Origin: Marinobacter bohaiensis
Lineage (GTDB): Bacteria > Pseudomonadota > Gammaproteobacteria > Pseudomonadales > Oleiphilaceae
Assembly: GCF_003258515.1 (NCBI RefSeq)
Contig: NZ_QGEH01000001.1
Span: 806,001 to 870,000, forward strand
Direction: 5' to 3'
DNA: 64,000 nucleotides
Part shown: positions 7,924 through 15,212 of the stretch, piece by piece
Numbering within the stretch: the stretch's first letter is position 1
Layout of the letters: each line of letters begins with the position of its first letter
Position numbers and translations under genes: made by a program
The notes under the pieces: model-generated
The model's input: only the letters and a program-made list of their open reading frames with translations
What the model was told of the DNA's origin: nothing
Databases searched by the model: none

Positions 7924-8094
7924 ATCGATCTGGAGATCGGACTGGATAGCGGCCGGTTTTGAGGGGCGACGATGTGTCGGCCCGCTGCCGCCGGTTGATA
8001 TAAAAAGCGCCTGCTCCGGCCGGGTCATTATGTCGGGGCAGTGGTTGAGATCAGGGACGATCTGGAACTCGATTGAACGTTCATAGTGAGTCCT

Positions 8095-8280
8095 ATGCGA
8101 TCCGTGATTCTCGAACATTTCTGTGTACAACTCGTCCAGGAAAAGCGTCAGGACGACGTTCCCCTCTACAGCATTGAGGTGGAAGGCGAAGGCTCGCTCT
8201 ACAGCCATGTCAGCTTCGAGGCTGTCATGCACTATTTTGAGATGCTGGTTCACCCCGCCGATACCGGAACCGTGGCCTGA
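8095..8280 (+). CDS. Small protein B1 (paralogous EVEGEG family)
   Basis: A 61-residue protein, same length as its paralogue at 9578. Both begin MRSV and share LY-x-(I/V)-EVEGEG-(S/T)-LYS, then SF-(E/D)-A, HY-(F/L)-(E/D)-ML and HP near the C-terminus. The start is placed at 8095 rather than at the GTG at 8086 because the DNA around the ATG (ATGCGATCCGT) is conserved between the two copies. It lies 171 bp after A1. No known domain; it looks like a small alpha/beta protein. Two terminator-like hairpins follow at 8386 and 8511. Confidence 0.65.
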   Translation: MRSVILEHFCVQLVQEKRQDDVPLYSIEVEGEGSLYSHVSFEAVMHYFEMLVHPADTGTVA

Positions 8281-8385
8281 GCTTCCTGGCTTCACGCAAA
8301 TGAAACACGACTGCGCCAGGATGGATCCTGCATCTGGTTGATCCCTGTTTGGCCTGGACCGGGAGGTCAGGGCTGAACGATTGTG

Positions 8386-8408
8386 GCCGGCGATTCTGCC
8401 GGCTTTTT
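8386..8408 (+). terminator. Intrinsic terminator after B1
   Basis: Stem GCCGGC/GCCGGC (8386-8391 and 8398-8403) with a six-base loop followed directly by TTTTT. About 105 bp downstream of the B1 stop codon. Confidence 0.6.
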
Positions 8409-8510
8409 GTCATCCAGCTGTCATCATCTGTCAGTAGCTTTATTCAGCAGTGCCAAGAGCCTCTGAAAAAGTTCAGTGCTCAGACTCTTCTGGAGTGGAC
8501 ATCGTTGCTT

Positions 8511-8535
8511 GCCAGGCTTTTGCCTGGCTTTTTTA
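8511..8535 (+). terminator. Strong intrinsic terminator
   Basis: Stem GCCAGGC/GCCTGGC (8511-8517 and 8522-8528), TTTT loop, then a run of six T residues. It cannot serve B1, which already has a terminator at 8386, so it may end an independent short transcript beginning near 8453. Confidence 0.7.
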
Positions 8536-9108
8536 TGTCTGCTTGAGGCCCTTTTCGCTCTGTAGCCATCGGCTGTGGTCCACTGACCCGAATAGCGTTG
8601 GCCATTTTCCTACATCCGCCTCATCCATTTCGTCTCAAACCCGGTTCGTGTTGTCGTTATTCTGGTGACGTCTCTAATGGATGGATTGCGTGTAACACAC
8701 CGACCAGAGAGATTGGTCTGTCGAGCCTGTCCGTATAGCAGTCGGACTTTTTTCATGGGTCGTTGATGCCCTGGGCCTGCCGGAGTCCCCCCGGAGGTCA
8801 CGTGAAAGGGCATCCTTTTTCTTCCCCGCACGTTCGAACGAAACCTTTTCCAGCCTGAGCGATTCTCCCCCGTTTCCTGGCATCTTCCCTTCCGGCGGCT
8901 GTTCCCGTTGCTGAGCCAGCCTTGCCCTTCGCCCGGCTTGTGGGTTGGTCGTGCTCCGGCCGTCATAAAAGTGTCATCGCATTGCCATTTGCCCAAAGCT
9001 ACCCTATGAAGCGCTGGCAGGAGAGCGTTCGCCACCCAGACAGATCCATGGACCATGGCCATGTGGCTGTGGCGCCCCGCATTTCACTGATGAACATCGG
9101 AGGCAAGC

Positions 9109-9360
9109 ATGATCGAAGAGCACCTGCGCGACTGTATCTATATTCCCCAAGGGCATCGGCTGGTCCGCCAGGCGGCGGATGCTGCAGAGGCCGACGAGGA
9201 CCGGGTATCAACCTGTCAGAGCGAACGGTTCCAACTGCTGGACGCCAGGGACAACCTGGTGTGCCGCTACAAGGCCTGGCAGGTCGACAACGACTTCTTC
9301 GGATACTTCGAATACGACACCGACGACACGCTGGTCGATCGCAAGACCGTGACCCTCTGA
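9109..9360 (+). CDS. Small protein A2 (paralogous FGY family)
   Basis: An 83-residue protein paralogous to A1 and A3. The shared core is FQLLDARDNLVCRYKAW followed by NDFFGYFEYDTDD and L-V-x-R-K. The N-terminus (MIEEHLRDCIYIPQGHRLV) also resembles A1 (MLEHYLCSTLHLSPGHQLR), so A1 and A2 are the closer pair. The ATG has GGAGG seven bases upstream, the same signal as A1. Acidic overall, no signal peptide. Function unknown. Confidence 0.65.
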   Translation: MIEEHLRDCIYIPQGHRLVRQAADAAEADEDRVSTCQSERFQLLDARDNLVCRYKAWQVDNDFFGYFEYDTDDTLVDRKTVTL

Positions 9361-9577
9361 CGCGTGCTGGCCACATGGCGCACCCGGCGCATCGTGGTAA
9401 CCACGTACCCCGGCGTGGCCCTGTTTCACCGGATTGTCACGCAGCGTCGTTTTAATGCACCTGGTTTCGGCTTATCTGTCGGTCGAAACGAACGTGTTGC
9501 CAATGAACGATGCTGGATGGCATCGACTGGACAGCCACGGATGGCTGGCTTTTTCAGCGATTCCGAACAGGTGCCCC

Positions 9578-9763
9578 ATGCGATCCGTACTGCACGATCA
9601 CGACGTGGTCCGATTGATCAAAGACGAAACCAATGCCAGTGAAACCCTCTACCGGGTCGAGGTGGAAGGTGAAGGCACGCTCTATTCGGCCGCCAGTTTC
9701 GACGCCGCCCTGCATTACCTCGACATGCTCATGCACCCGCTGATCGTTGAACCCGCCGCCTGA
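9578..9763 (+). CDS. Small protein B2 (paralogous EVEGEG family)
   Basis: A 61-residue paralogue of B1 of identical length, with MRSVLHDHD at the start and LYRVEVEGEGTLYSAASFD then AALHYLDMLMHP. The frame is open upstream to 9434, but the conserved ATGCGATCCGT context with B1 fixes the start at 9578. It lies 217 bp after A2, repeating the A-then-B order of the first pair. A hairpin with GGCTTTTT at 9530-9553 lies between A2 and B2 and may be a weak terminator. Confidence 0.65.
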   Translation: MRSVLHDHDVVRLIKDETNASETLYRVEVEGEGTLYSAASFDAALHYLDMLMHPLIVEPAA

Positions 9764-9831
9764 AACGCTGTCTGAATGCTTCGGGTTTCTGCGTTACCCA
9801 CCCATCTGTCTTCTTCCAAAACGTTGCTGTG

Positions 9832-9849
9832 AACGGGGCCGGCCCCGTT
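9832..9849. promoter_or_regulatory. 18-bp perfect palindrome upstream of A3
   Basis: AACGGGGCCGGCCCCGTT is perfectly self-complementary and ends 34 bp before the A3 start, next to its ribosome site (AGGGAAAGGGAG). It could be an operator or a leader hairpin. No similar sequence was seen before A1 or A2. Confidence 0.4.
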
Positions 9850-9883
9850 GCGCGGTAACCATAGAGGGAAAGGGAGTCCGATC

Positions 9884-10195
9884 GTGAAAGCGCTGATAAC
9901 GCACCTGCGCGAGAAACTGGAACTCAAACCAAGACAGACGCTCGTGGAAATGGATCGGATGCGAACGTCGGACGGTTCAGCGCGATTTCGCAAGAAAATG
10001 TTCGAACTCCGCGAAGATGGCGACCGGGTCATCGCGCTCTATGATGCCTGGATGATCGAAGAGCGCGGCAACGGCTTCTTCGGCTACTTCCGGTACAACG
10101 CGGATGGCGACCTGATGGGGCGCCGGACATTCATCATCCGCCGACGCCGGAAGCCGACGCGCACTGGGCCCGAAACCGAATCGTCCGGACACTGA
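9884..10195 (+). CDS. Small protein A3 (paralogous FGY family)
   Basis: A 103-residue member of the A family with a very basic C-terminal tail (RRRRKPTRTGPETE). The core FELREDGDRVIALYDAW plus GNGFFGYFRYNADGD and L-M-x-R-R aligns with A1 and A2. The N-terminus is different (MKALITHLREKLELKPRQ, helical and charged). A GTG start at 9884 is chosen because AGGGAAAGGGAG precedes it; the frame is open to an ATG at 9848 without a ribosome site. It ends the array; no third B gene follows. Confidence 0.6.
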   Translation: MKALITHLREKLELKPRQTLVEMDRMRTSDGSARFRKKMFELREDGDRVIALYDAWMIEERGNGFFGYFRYNADGDLMGRRTFIIRRRRKPTRTGPETESSGH

Positions 10196-10276
10196 ATATG
10201 ACACTTTGTTCACTTGTAAGGGCTGCCGAAATCCAGACAATACCCCGCTTTTGCTCGACCGAACGGGGACTTACGG

Positions 10277-10693
10277 GTGAAGTGGATAGTAGTTCTGGCG
10301 ATGCTGCCAGCGATAGTGTGGGCTGACTACGGCAGCGTGCGGGTGGACGAAGTGGTGCGGGTCTACGACGGCGACACCATCACCGTGAACGTCGGCGAGT
10401 GGCCGGCGCTGCTGGGTCATGAGATCGGCGTGCGCGTGAACGGCATCGACACCCCGGAAATCCGCGGCCGCTGCGAGAGCGAAAAGGCCCTGGCCTATGA
10501 AGCTCGCGACCTGGTCCGCCGCATCCTCGCGACCGCCCGCGACATCGAACTGCGCAACCTCGACCGCGGCAAGTACTTCCGCGTGGTGGCCGACGTCTAC
10601 GTCGACGGCCAGAACCTCGCCTCCCACGTGCTGGCGGCGAAGCTGGCTTATCCATACGACGGCGGAACCAAGCAGGGGTGGTGTGGCGCCTGA
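10277..10693 (+). CDS. Secreted staphylococcal-nuclease-like protein
   Basis: A 138-residue thermonuclease-family protein. A short hydrophobic N-terminus (MKWIVVLAMLPAIVWA) looks like a signal peptide, so it is probably periplasmic or secreted. The SNase core is intact: VRVYDGDTITV with the metal-binding DGD at 31-33, RVNGIDTPE with Arg53 and Glu61, and Arg102 in GKYFRVVADVY, matching the three catalytic residues of the family. The GTG start at 10277 has only a weak GGGGAC signal. It probably hydrolyses DNA or RNA. Downstream is a convergent membrane-protein gene. Confidence 0.85.
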   Translation: MKWIVVLAMLPAIVWADYGSVRVDEVVRVYDGDTITVNVGEWPALLGHEIGVRVNGIDTPEIRGRCESEKALAYEARDLVRRILATARDIELRNLDRGKYFRVVADVYVDGQNLASHVLAAKLAYPYDGGTKQGWCGA

Positions 10694-10714
10694 CCGGGAA
10701 AGGATCGAAAGCGC

Positions 10715-11128
10715 TTAGTAGGTCACCTGAATGCCCCGCTTCCGGATAAAACCGTCCGAGACAAACACACCGACAATCCCACCCACCGAAACCGCAAACG
10801 TGGCGATGAAAAGCGCGGGCAGGGCCAGCGGTCCGCTCAGCCAGCCATCGCCGAACAGGTAGAGCAGGGACGAGAGAATCGCCACCGCAAACGCCCACTT
10901 GTTCGTCAGGAAAAAGAACCCAATCTCGAAGGCCCAGACCGACTCCCGGGCCTTGTAGCGCGACAGTCCGAACGCCACGTAAGCAGCGGTGGCCAGCAAG
11001 GCCAGTCCGGCCACCACGAGTGTGTCCGGATTCAGCGGTGCCGCGACGAGCCAGACGTAGCCGATGCGTAGCGACAGCCCGGCCACGGCCAGCCAGAATA
11101 AAAACAGCGGACCCAGGATCAGTCCCAT
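10715..11128 (-). CDS. Small multi-pass membrane protein, unknown
   Basis: A 137-residue hydrophobic protein with about four membrane segments (near 2-28, 37-55, 75-92 and 95-122), ending FIRKRGIQVTY. No family recognised. Convergent with the nuclease gene, 21 bp between stops. The start at 11128 has AGGGAGGAAAGG just upstream, a good ribosome site. No neighbour suggests a role. Confidence 0.65.
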   Translation of the reverse strand: MGLILGPLFLFWLAVAGLSLRIGYVWLVAAPLNPDTLVVAGLALLATAAYVAFGLSRYKARESVWAFEIGFFFLTNKWAFAVAILSSLLYLFGDGWLSGPLALPALFIATFAVSVGGIVGVFVSDGFIRKRGIQVTY

Positions 11129-11280
11129 CCTTTCCTCCCTGAAGGCGCAATCCCTGATGAGCCGGTAAGCGTATCAGGCTCGCGCCTCCGTTACCGCGTT
11201 GGGCACATCAATTTCGTTCAATACCGCGTCCGGCCGTTATCGCATCCTGCGGCAACCTTTCATGCATGAAGAGAGCGACC

Positions 11281-11874
11281 ATGACTGTTTCGATCCTGCT
11301 GATGATGTCCGCCTTCGCGCTCGCCGCGTCCATTTCGCCGGGGCCGGTGAACCTGGTGTGCCTGAGCAGTGGCACCCGTTACCCGATTTCCCAGGGCCTG
11401 ATTTTTGTCACCGGCGCGACCCTGGGGTTCATTGCGCTGTTTATCGGCGTCGGGTTGGGGCTCTATTCCGTGCTGGCGCTGGTGCCTTGGCTGGAGGAGG
11501 CCTTGCGGTGGGGCGGGATTGGGTTCCTGCTGTACCTGAGCCTGCGCCTGTTTCTCGACGATGGCCGGTTGCCGGACCGGGAGGCGCGCGCCGCGCCGGG
11601 GTTCATGACCGGGGCGCTGATGCAGTGGCTCAACCCCAAGGCCTGGCTGGCGTCCGCCTCGGGCATCGGTGCCTACACCAACGGCAGCGAGCTGGACCAG
11701 GTGATCGTTTTCGCCGCGCTGTACCTGCCGATCTGCTGGCTGTCCCTGGGCAGTTGGGTCTACGCCGGCGCCTTCCTGCGGCGCCATATCCAGCGTCCGG
11801 TGGTGCTGGTTACGATCAACCGGGTGTTGGCGTTACTGCTGGCGGCGACCTGCCTGTACCTGTTGTTCGAGTAG
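11281..11874 (+). CDS. LysE/RhtB-family amino acid exporter
   Basis: A 197-residue inner-membrane exporter of the LysE family, which expels amino acids or derivatives. Six hydrophobic segments are visible, with the family landmarks SPGPVNLVCLSSGTRY near the N-terminus and FMTGALMQWLNPKAWL in the middle. An ATG at 11266 is in frame, but the ATG at 11281 is preferred because GAAGAGAG precedes it. Its 3' end overlaps the convergent AraC regulator by 42 bp. An exporter next to an AraC regulator is a common pair, so the regulator may control it. Confidence 0.88.
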   Translation: MTVSILLMMSAFALAASISPGPVNLVCLSSGTRYPISQGLIFVTGATLGFIALFIGVGLGLYSVLALVPWLEEALRWGGIGFLLYLSLRLFLDDGRLPDREARAAPGFMTGALMQWLNPKAWLASASGIGAYTNGSELDQVIVFAALYLPICWLSLGSWVYAGAFLRRHIQRPVVLVTINRVLALLLAATCLYLLFE

Positions 11875-12696
11875 GGGCTGGCGGTACTGGTTCGGCGTGG
11901 CCGCCATCAGTCGCTTGAAGGTGCGCTGGAAGTGGGCCTGGTCGGTGAAACCGGCGTCCAGGGCGGCCTCGGCAATCGGACGGCCGCGTTTGAGGGCCTG
12001 CTGACCGAGCTGGACGCGGCAGTTGATCTGGTAGGCGTGCGGAGGCAGGCCAAAGTGCTGCTTGAAGGCGCGCACCAGGTGCCCCGAGCTGTATCCCGAA
12101 CGCGCGCACAACTCGTCGAGCGACACCTCATCCGCCGCCCGCGCCTTCAGGTAGGCGGCCAGATCCTGCAACACCTCGGGTGCCTGGGCTACTGGCTCAT
12201 CGGGCCGCTCTGCCAGAGCCTGCATCAATGCCGTCAGGTATTCGACCAGCATCGTCTGCTTGTCCAGCAACGCCCGCTGCGAGTCCAGCAGGCACGCGGC
12301 CAGACGAACGTACCCGTCGTACCAGAGCGGATCCCTGAGCACGGCGGTGGCCATGTCCTGCCACTGCGGCGCGTCGAGCAACCCGGCGTCATAGCGCAGC
12401 GCCGTCAGCCAGTCCGTATCGACGTACATCATGAAATAGGCCCAGGGCCGGTTGTCGATCGGATTGCAGGCGTGGACCCAGTTGGGGTTCATCAGCACCA
12501 GTGTGCCGGCGTCGATGCGGTAAGTGTCCTTGCGGTAGAGAAAGGTGCTGAAGCCGTCAGTGATGGCGCCCAGCGACCACTGGGTGTGGCTGTGCGGCGC
12601 GTAACAGACCTGGCGACCGTCCTCGACCTTGCGCAGCTCCACGTGGGGCATGCGGTCATCGCGCCAGAATACTGGCCGGCAGGGATCCGTCTTCAT
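11833..12696 (-). CDS. AraC-family transcriptional regulator
   Basis: A 287-residue regulator. The N-terminal half is a cupin-like AraC ligand domain (residues about 20-140, including HSHTQWSLGAITDG and VLMNPNWVHACNP). The C-terminus carries two helix-turn-helix motifs: VSLDELCARSGYSSGHLVRAF and IAEAALDAGFTDQAHFQRTF followed by TPNQYR. The start at 12696 (MKTDPCRP) is preferred to 12735 because GAGGTG lies upstream. It converges on and overlaps the LysE-type exporter gene. The ligand is unknown, most likely a small amino-acid-like molecule. Confidence 0.87.
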   Translation of the reverse strand: MKTDPCRPVFWRDDRMPHVELRKVEDGRQVCYAPHSHTQWSLGAITDGFSTFLYRKDTYRIDAGTLVLMNPNWVHACNPIDNRPWAYFMMYVDTDWLTALRYDAGLLDAPQWQDMATAVLRDPLWYDGYVRLAACLLDSQRALLDKQTMLVEYLTALMQALAERPDEPVAQAPEVLQDLAAYLKARAADEVSLDELCARSGYSSGHLVRAFKQHFGLPPHAYQINCRVQLGQQALKRGRPIAEAALDAGFTDQAHFQRTFKRLMAATPNQYRQPLLEQQVQAGRRQQ

Positions 12697-12835
12697 CGGT
12701 GGGCACCTCGCTGCGGGATTGTTGTGTCGATTCATGCCGCGACTGACAGGTTAGCATAGCTTCGTCTGGCAATAGCCGGTGCAGTAAACTGATCGAAACC
12801 CGGAATGGTTGTTCACAGAAGCTCAGGGAGGACTG

Positions 12836-13267
12836 ATGTCGGTGACGGAAGAGTATAAAGAAGTAGACCGCGTGTTGTATGGGCATATTCTCAGCTTTCT
12901 CGGAGCGTTAACCGCGTTCGCCACCGCTGTTGTATTGCTGGTCGTGCAGGGAAGTGTTTCGGCGGGCCGGGGATTCGGTTTGATGGGTGTCATCATGCTC
13001 GTATTGGCGATTCCCTTCTGCTTTGCCGCGTTTGTTCTTAATCTGAAGTTGCTCCGGCGTGATCGAGTTCATCCGAAAAGCATCAAAGCAGTCGATAACT
13101 TCACCACGACGGCGATGTCGTTCGGGGTTGTCGGATTCTGGGGCATTATCGGTGCCTGGACCACCTTGCTGGGGCTCGTTTTTACTGCTGCTGTATTCGT
13201 TGCATTTGGGGCGACAGTCTTCGTCGCTCGGCGGTTTGATCGACTGAACCCGAGGGACGATGAATAA
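12836..13267 (+). CDS. Four-helix membrane protein, unknown
   Basis: A 143-residue protein with a short charged N-terminus (MSVTEEYKEVDRV) and four hydrophobic segments (about 15-37, 46-70, 90-110, 113-132), then a basic tail. GGGAGGACTG precedes the ATG at 12836. No family recognised. The codon choice looks less GC-biased at third positions than its neighbours, which may indicate more recent acquisition, but no mobility gene is near. Confidence 0.65.
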   Translation: MSVTEEYKEVDRVLYGHILSFLGALTAFATAVVLLVVQGSVSAGRGFGLMGVIMLVLAIPFCFAAFVLNLKLLRRDRVHPKSIKAVDNFTTTAMSFGVVGFWGIIGAWTTLLGLVFTAAVFVAFGATVFVARRFDRLNPRDDE

Positions 13268-13384
13268 CTGTAGTAACTGCTCCGAAAGGCATTTTTCGTC
13301 ACAATTCCTGCCGAATGTCGTCGAGATCCGGTCGGTGTCCCGACGATAGCCTTGTTCCTGTACCCGGACAATACAGGAGCGTTT

Positions 13385-13558
13385 ATGTCTTCGGATTCCA
13401 TAGCAAAGCAGTGGCTGGAGCTTTGCGACCAGGCCAACCAGGCGGAAACAAAGTATGCGTTTGAGCGGACCTTCCAGAATCTCAGGGAGATGCGGCGGAT
13501 TCAGAAGGAGCGGGATCGGGTGGGGCGTCAGTTGGCGCGCTGCTGCCCGGCCCAGTGA
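13385..13558 (+). CDS. Small helical hypothetical protein
   Basis: A 57-residue protein, mostly helical and charged (KQWLELCDQANQAETKYAF, then a basic run with REMRRIQKERDRVGRQLAR). CAGGAG lies seven bases before the ATG at 13385. It is followed by a bidirectional terminator at 13594. No domain recognised. Confidence 0.6.
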   Translation: MSSDSIAKQWLELCDQANQAETKYAFERTFQNLREMRRIQKERDRVGRQLARCCPAQ

Positions 13559-13593
13559 GGCGCGGGCCTTGCCAAAACAGAGGGCCAGAAACG

Positions 13594-13622
13594 AAAAAAG
13601 CCGCTCGATTGAGCGGCTTTTC
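13594..13622. terminator. Bidirectional intrinsic terminator
   Basis: AAAAAAGCCGCTC and GAGCGGCTTTT form an eight-base stem with a short loop, A-rich on one side and T-rich on the other. It can end transcription of the small gene on the plus strand and of tRNA-Phe on the minus strand. Confidence 0.85.
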
Positions 13623-13629
13623 AGAATGA

Positions 13630-13705
13630 TGGTGCCCGGAGGCGGAATCGAACCACCGACACGGGGATTTTCAATCCCCTGCTCTACCGACTGAGCTATC
13701 CGGGC
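13630..13705 (-). tRNA. tRNA-Phe (GAA)
   Basis: A complete 76-nt tRNA reading GCCCGGATAGCTCAG at the 5' end with the acceptor stem closing on CCGGGC and an encoded ACCA tail. The anticodon arm GGGGATTGAAAATCCCC carries GAA, so it decodes phenylalanine codons. D-loop (AGCTCAGTCGGTAGAGC) and T-loop (GGTTCGATTCC) are canonical. It has its own promoter at 13717-13745 and a terminator at 13594-13622. Confidence 0.98.
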
Positions 13706-13716
13706 AACGGGGGCGT

Positions 13717-13745
13717 ATTAAACCGGTTTCGATGGGTTGAGTCAA
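13717..13745 (-). promoter_or_regulatory. Sigma-70 promoter of tRNA-Phe
   Basis: Minus strand: -35 TTGACT (13740-13745), 17-bp spacer, -10 TTTAAT (13717-13722), then a GC-rich discriminator (ACGCCCCC) ending at the tRNA. An A/T-rich stretch with AATTTTT just upstream resembles an UP element. The GC-rich discriminator is typical of stringently controlled stable-RNA promoters. Confidence 0.8.
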
Positions 13746-13809
13746 GGCTGTTTTGCAGAAAAATTCCCAGACTTTTCAGGGGTGCTCAAACCTTGCGCAA
13801 CCTGCCGGT

Positions 13810-14085
13810 TTATTGCTCTTCCGGCGGCACAAAACCTTCGGCTTGCTCGAAGGGTTCGTTGTCGAGGAACTTCTCCATCTGAGCCTTGAGGTACTTCCGT
13901 GCGAACGGGTCCATCATGTTCAGGTGCTTTTCGTTGATCAGCATGGTCTGCTGGTTCTGCCACTCCTGCCAGGCCTGCTTGGAGACGCTGTCGTAGAGTT
14001 CCTGGCCCTTGGCGCCGGGCATGGGCGGGAAGTCCAGGCCTTCCATCTCTTTCTGGTATTTGCGGCAGAATACGGTGCGGCTCAT
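13810..14085 (-). CDS. yggX: Probable Fe(2+)-trafficking protein YggX
   Basis: A 91-residue cytoplasmic protein of the YggX family, linked to iron handling and protection of iron-sulfur clusters from oxidation. The family hallmarks are all present: [10 protein letters not shown] with Cys7, [27 protein letters not shown] and [12 protein letters not shown]. It follows mutY by 62 bp, an arrangement (mutY-yggX) conserved in gammaproteobacteria. MutY is itself a 4Fe-4S protein. tRNA-Phe lies 104 bp downstream with its own promoter. Confidence 0.95.
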   Translation of the reverse strand: MSRTVFCRKYQKEMEGLDFPPMPGAKGQELYDSVSKQAWQEWQNQQTMLINEKHLNMMDPFARKYLKAQMEKFLDNEPFEQAEGFVPPEEQ

Positions 14086-14147
14086 GAGGGCTCCTGTATT
14101 GGGCGTTCCGGATTGGGATTGATGGTAACAGATCCGTCGGGTCTGGA

Positions 14148-15212
14148 TCAGATCAGCTGAGGCTGTTCGGGACGCGTCAGCAACTTGCGGATGGGGCTGG
14201 GAATGCCCAGCGTTGGCGCTTCTTCCCGACGTTGCCAGGCGAAGCTGTCGCCGTCCTGCACGGTGGTTTCGCCCAGGTGGCGCAGGCGCACCGGGTGGAT
14301 GTGCAGGTGGTAGTGGCTGAAGGTGTGGCGGAAGCCTTCCAGCGGTTCGGCGTCGCCGCAGCGCACGCCCAGTTCCCGCTCGGCCACTTCCGGCAGTTCG
14401 TCCAGGGTGATGGCGGTATCCAGTTCGGGCAGGCTCCATAGGCCGCCCCAGATGCCGCTGGGCGGGCGCCGTTCCATCAGCAGGTTACCGGCGTCGTCCT
14501 CGATCATCAGCAGCCAGGCCTCTTTCTCGGGCTTGGCTTTCTTGGGTTTGGATTCGGGCAGGGCGTCGGTCAGACCTTCGGCCAGGGCATCGCAGTCGCT
14601 GGAGACCGGACAGGCGCCGCAGTCCGGTCTGCGCCGGGTGCAGAGCAGGGCGCCCAGGTCCATGATGCCCTGGGTGTAGTCCCGCACGCGCTCGTGGGGC
14701 GTATGCCGCTCGGCGTGGGTCCAGAGTTCGCGCAGCACAGCGGTCTGCCCCGGCCAGCCGCGCACGGCGTGGTAGCGGGCCAGCACACGTTTGACGTTGC
14801 CGTCGAGGATGGCGGCGCGGATGCCGTGGGCCTGGGCCAGTATGGCGGCGGCGGTGGAGCGGCCGATGCCGGGCAGGGCCTCAAGCTGCTCCTGTTCTTG
14901 CGGGAACTCGCCGTCGTGGTCGCGAACCACCGCCTGCGCCGCTTTCTGCAGGTTGCGGGCGCGGGCGTAGTAGCCCAGGCCCGACCAGTGCCGCAGCACG
15001 TCGTCCACCGGCGCCTCCGCCAGGCTTTGCACGTCCGGGAAGCGGGCCATGAACGCCTGGTAGTAGGGGATGACGGTGGTCACCTGGGTCTGCTGCAGCA
15101 TGATCTCGGACACCCACACGCGGTAGGGCGTCCGGTTCTCGTGCCAGGGCAGGGCCTTGCGGCCGTGGTCGTCGTACCAGGCGAGCAGCAGATCGGCGAA
15201 ACGGTCTGACAT
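14148..15212 (-). CDS. mutY: A/G-specific adenine glycosylase MutY
   Basis: A 354-residue DNA-repair enzyme that removes adenine mispaired with 8-oxoguanine. Catalytic Glu36 ([10 protein letters not shown]), the helix-hairpin-helix LPGIGRSTA near 113-121 and Asp137 (ILDGNVKRV) are in place. The 4Fe-4S ligands follow the C-X6-C-X2-C-X5-C pattern at Cys191, 198, 201 and 207. The C-terminal NUDIX-like domain (about 225-350) recognises 8-oxoG. The true start is at 15212, where the ATG overlaps the asmA stop by one base (TGATG); the longer open frame upstream is only asmA read out of frame. Confidence 0.96.
   Translation of the reverse strand: MSDRFADLLLAWYDDHGRKALPWHENRTPYRVWVSEIMLQQTQVTTVIPYYQAFMARFPDVQSLAEAPVDDVLRHWSGLGYYARARNLQKAAQAVVRDHDGEFPQEQEQLEALPGIGRSTAAAILAQAHGIRAAILDGNVKRVLARYHAVRGWPGQTAVLRELWTHAERHTPHERVRDYTQGIMDLGALLCTRRRPDCGACPVSSDCDALAEGLTDALPESKPKKAKPEKEAWLLMIEDDAGNLLMERRPPSGIWGGLWSLPELDTAITLDELPEVAERELGVRCGDAEPLEGFRHTFSHYHLHIHPVRLRHLGETTVQDGDSFAWQRREEAPTLGIPSPIRKLLTRPEQPQLI

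Larger units (their letters stand above)
8281..9108. other. Long spacer inside the small-protein array
   Basis: 828 bp without a convincing gene between B1 and A2. It contains two intrinsic terminators (8386-8408, 8511-8535). Between them is a possible promoter (CTGTCA at 8418-8423, 17-bp spacer, TATTCA at 8441-8446) that could give a small RNA of about 80 nt ending at the second terminator. A 150-codon minus-strand frame at 8610-9062 has atypical, low-complexity composition and no ribosome site, so it is not called. Confidence 0.4.

Noticed and set aside
7537-8295. 252-codon minus-strand gene opposite A1 and B1
   Set aside because: The plus-strand genes have ribosome sites, conserved starts and paralogues in the same frame. 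The full-length minus frame is not preserved opposite A2-B2.
8610-9062. 150-codon minus-strand gene in the long spacer
   Set aside because: No ribosome site, odd Arg/Thr/Gly-rich composition, no paralogue.
7642-10195. Toxin-antitoxin interpretation of the A/B array
   Set aside because: Genes are 170-220 bp apart rather than overlapping, with separate signals, and no toxin or DNA-binding motif is visible.
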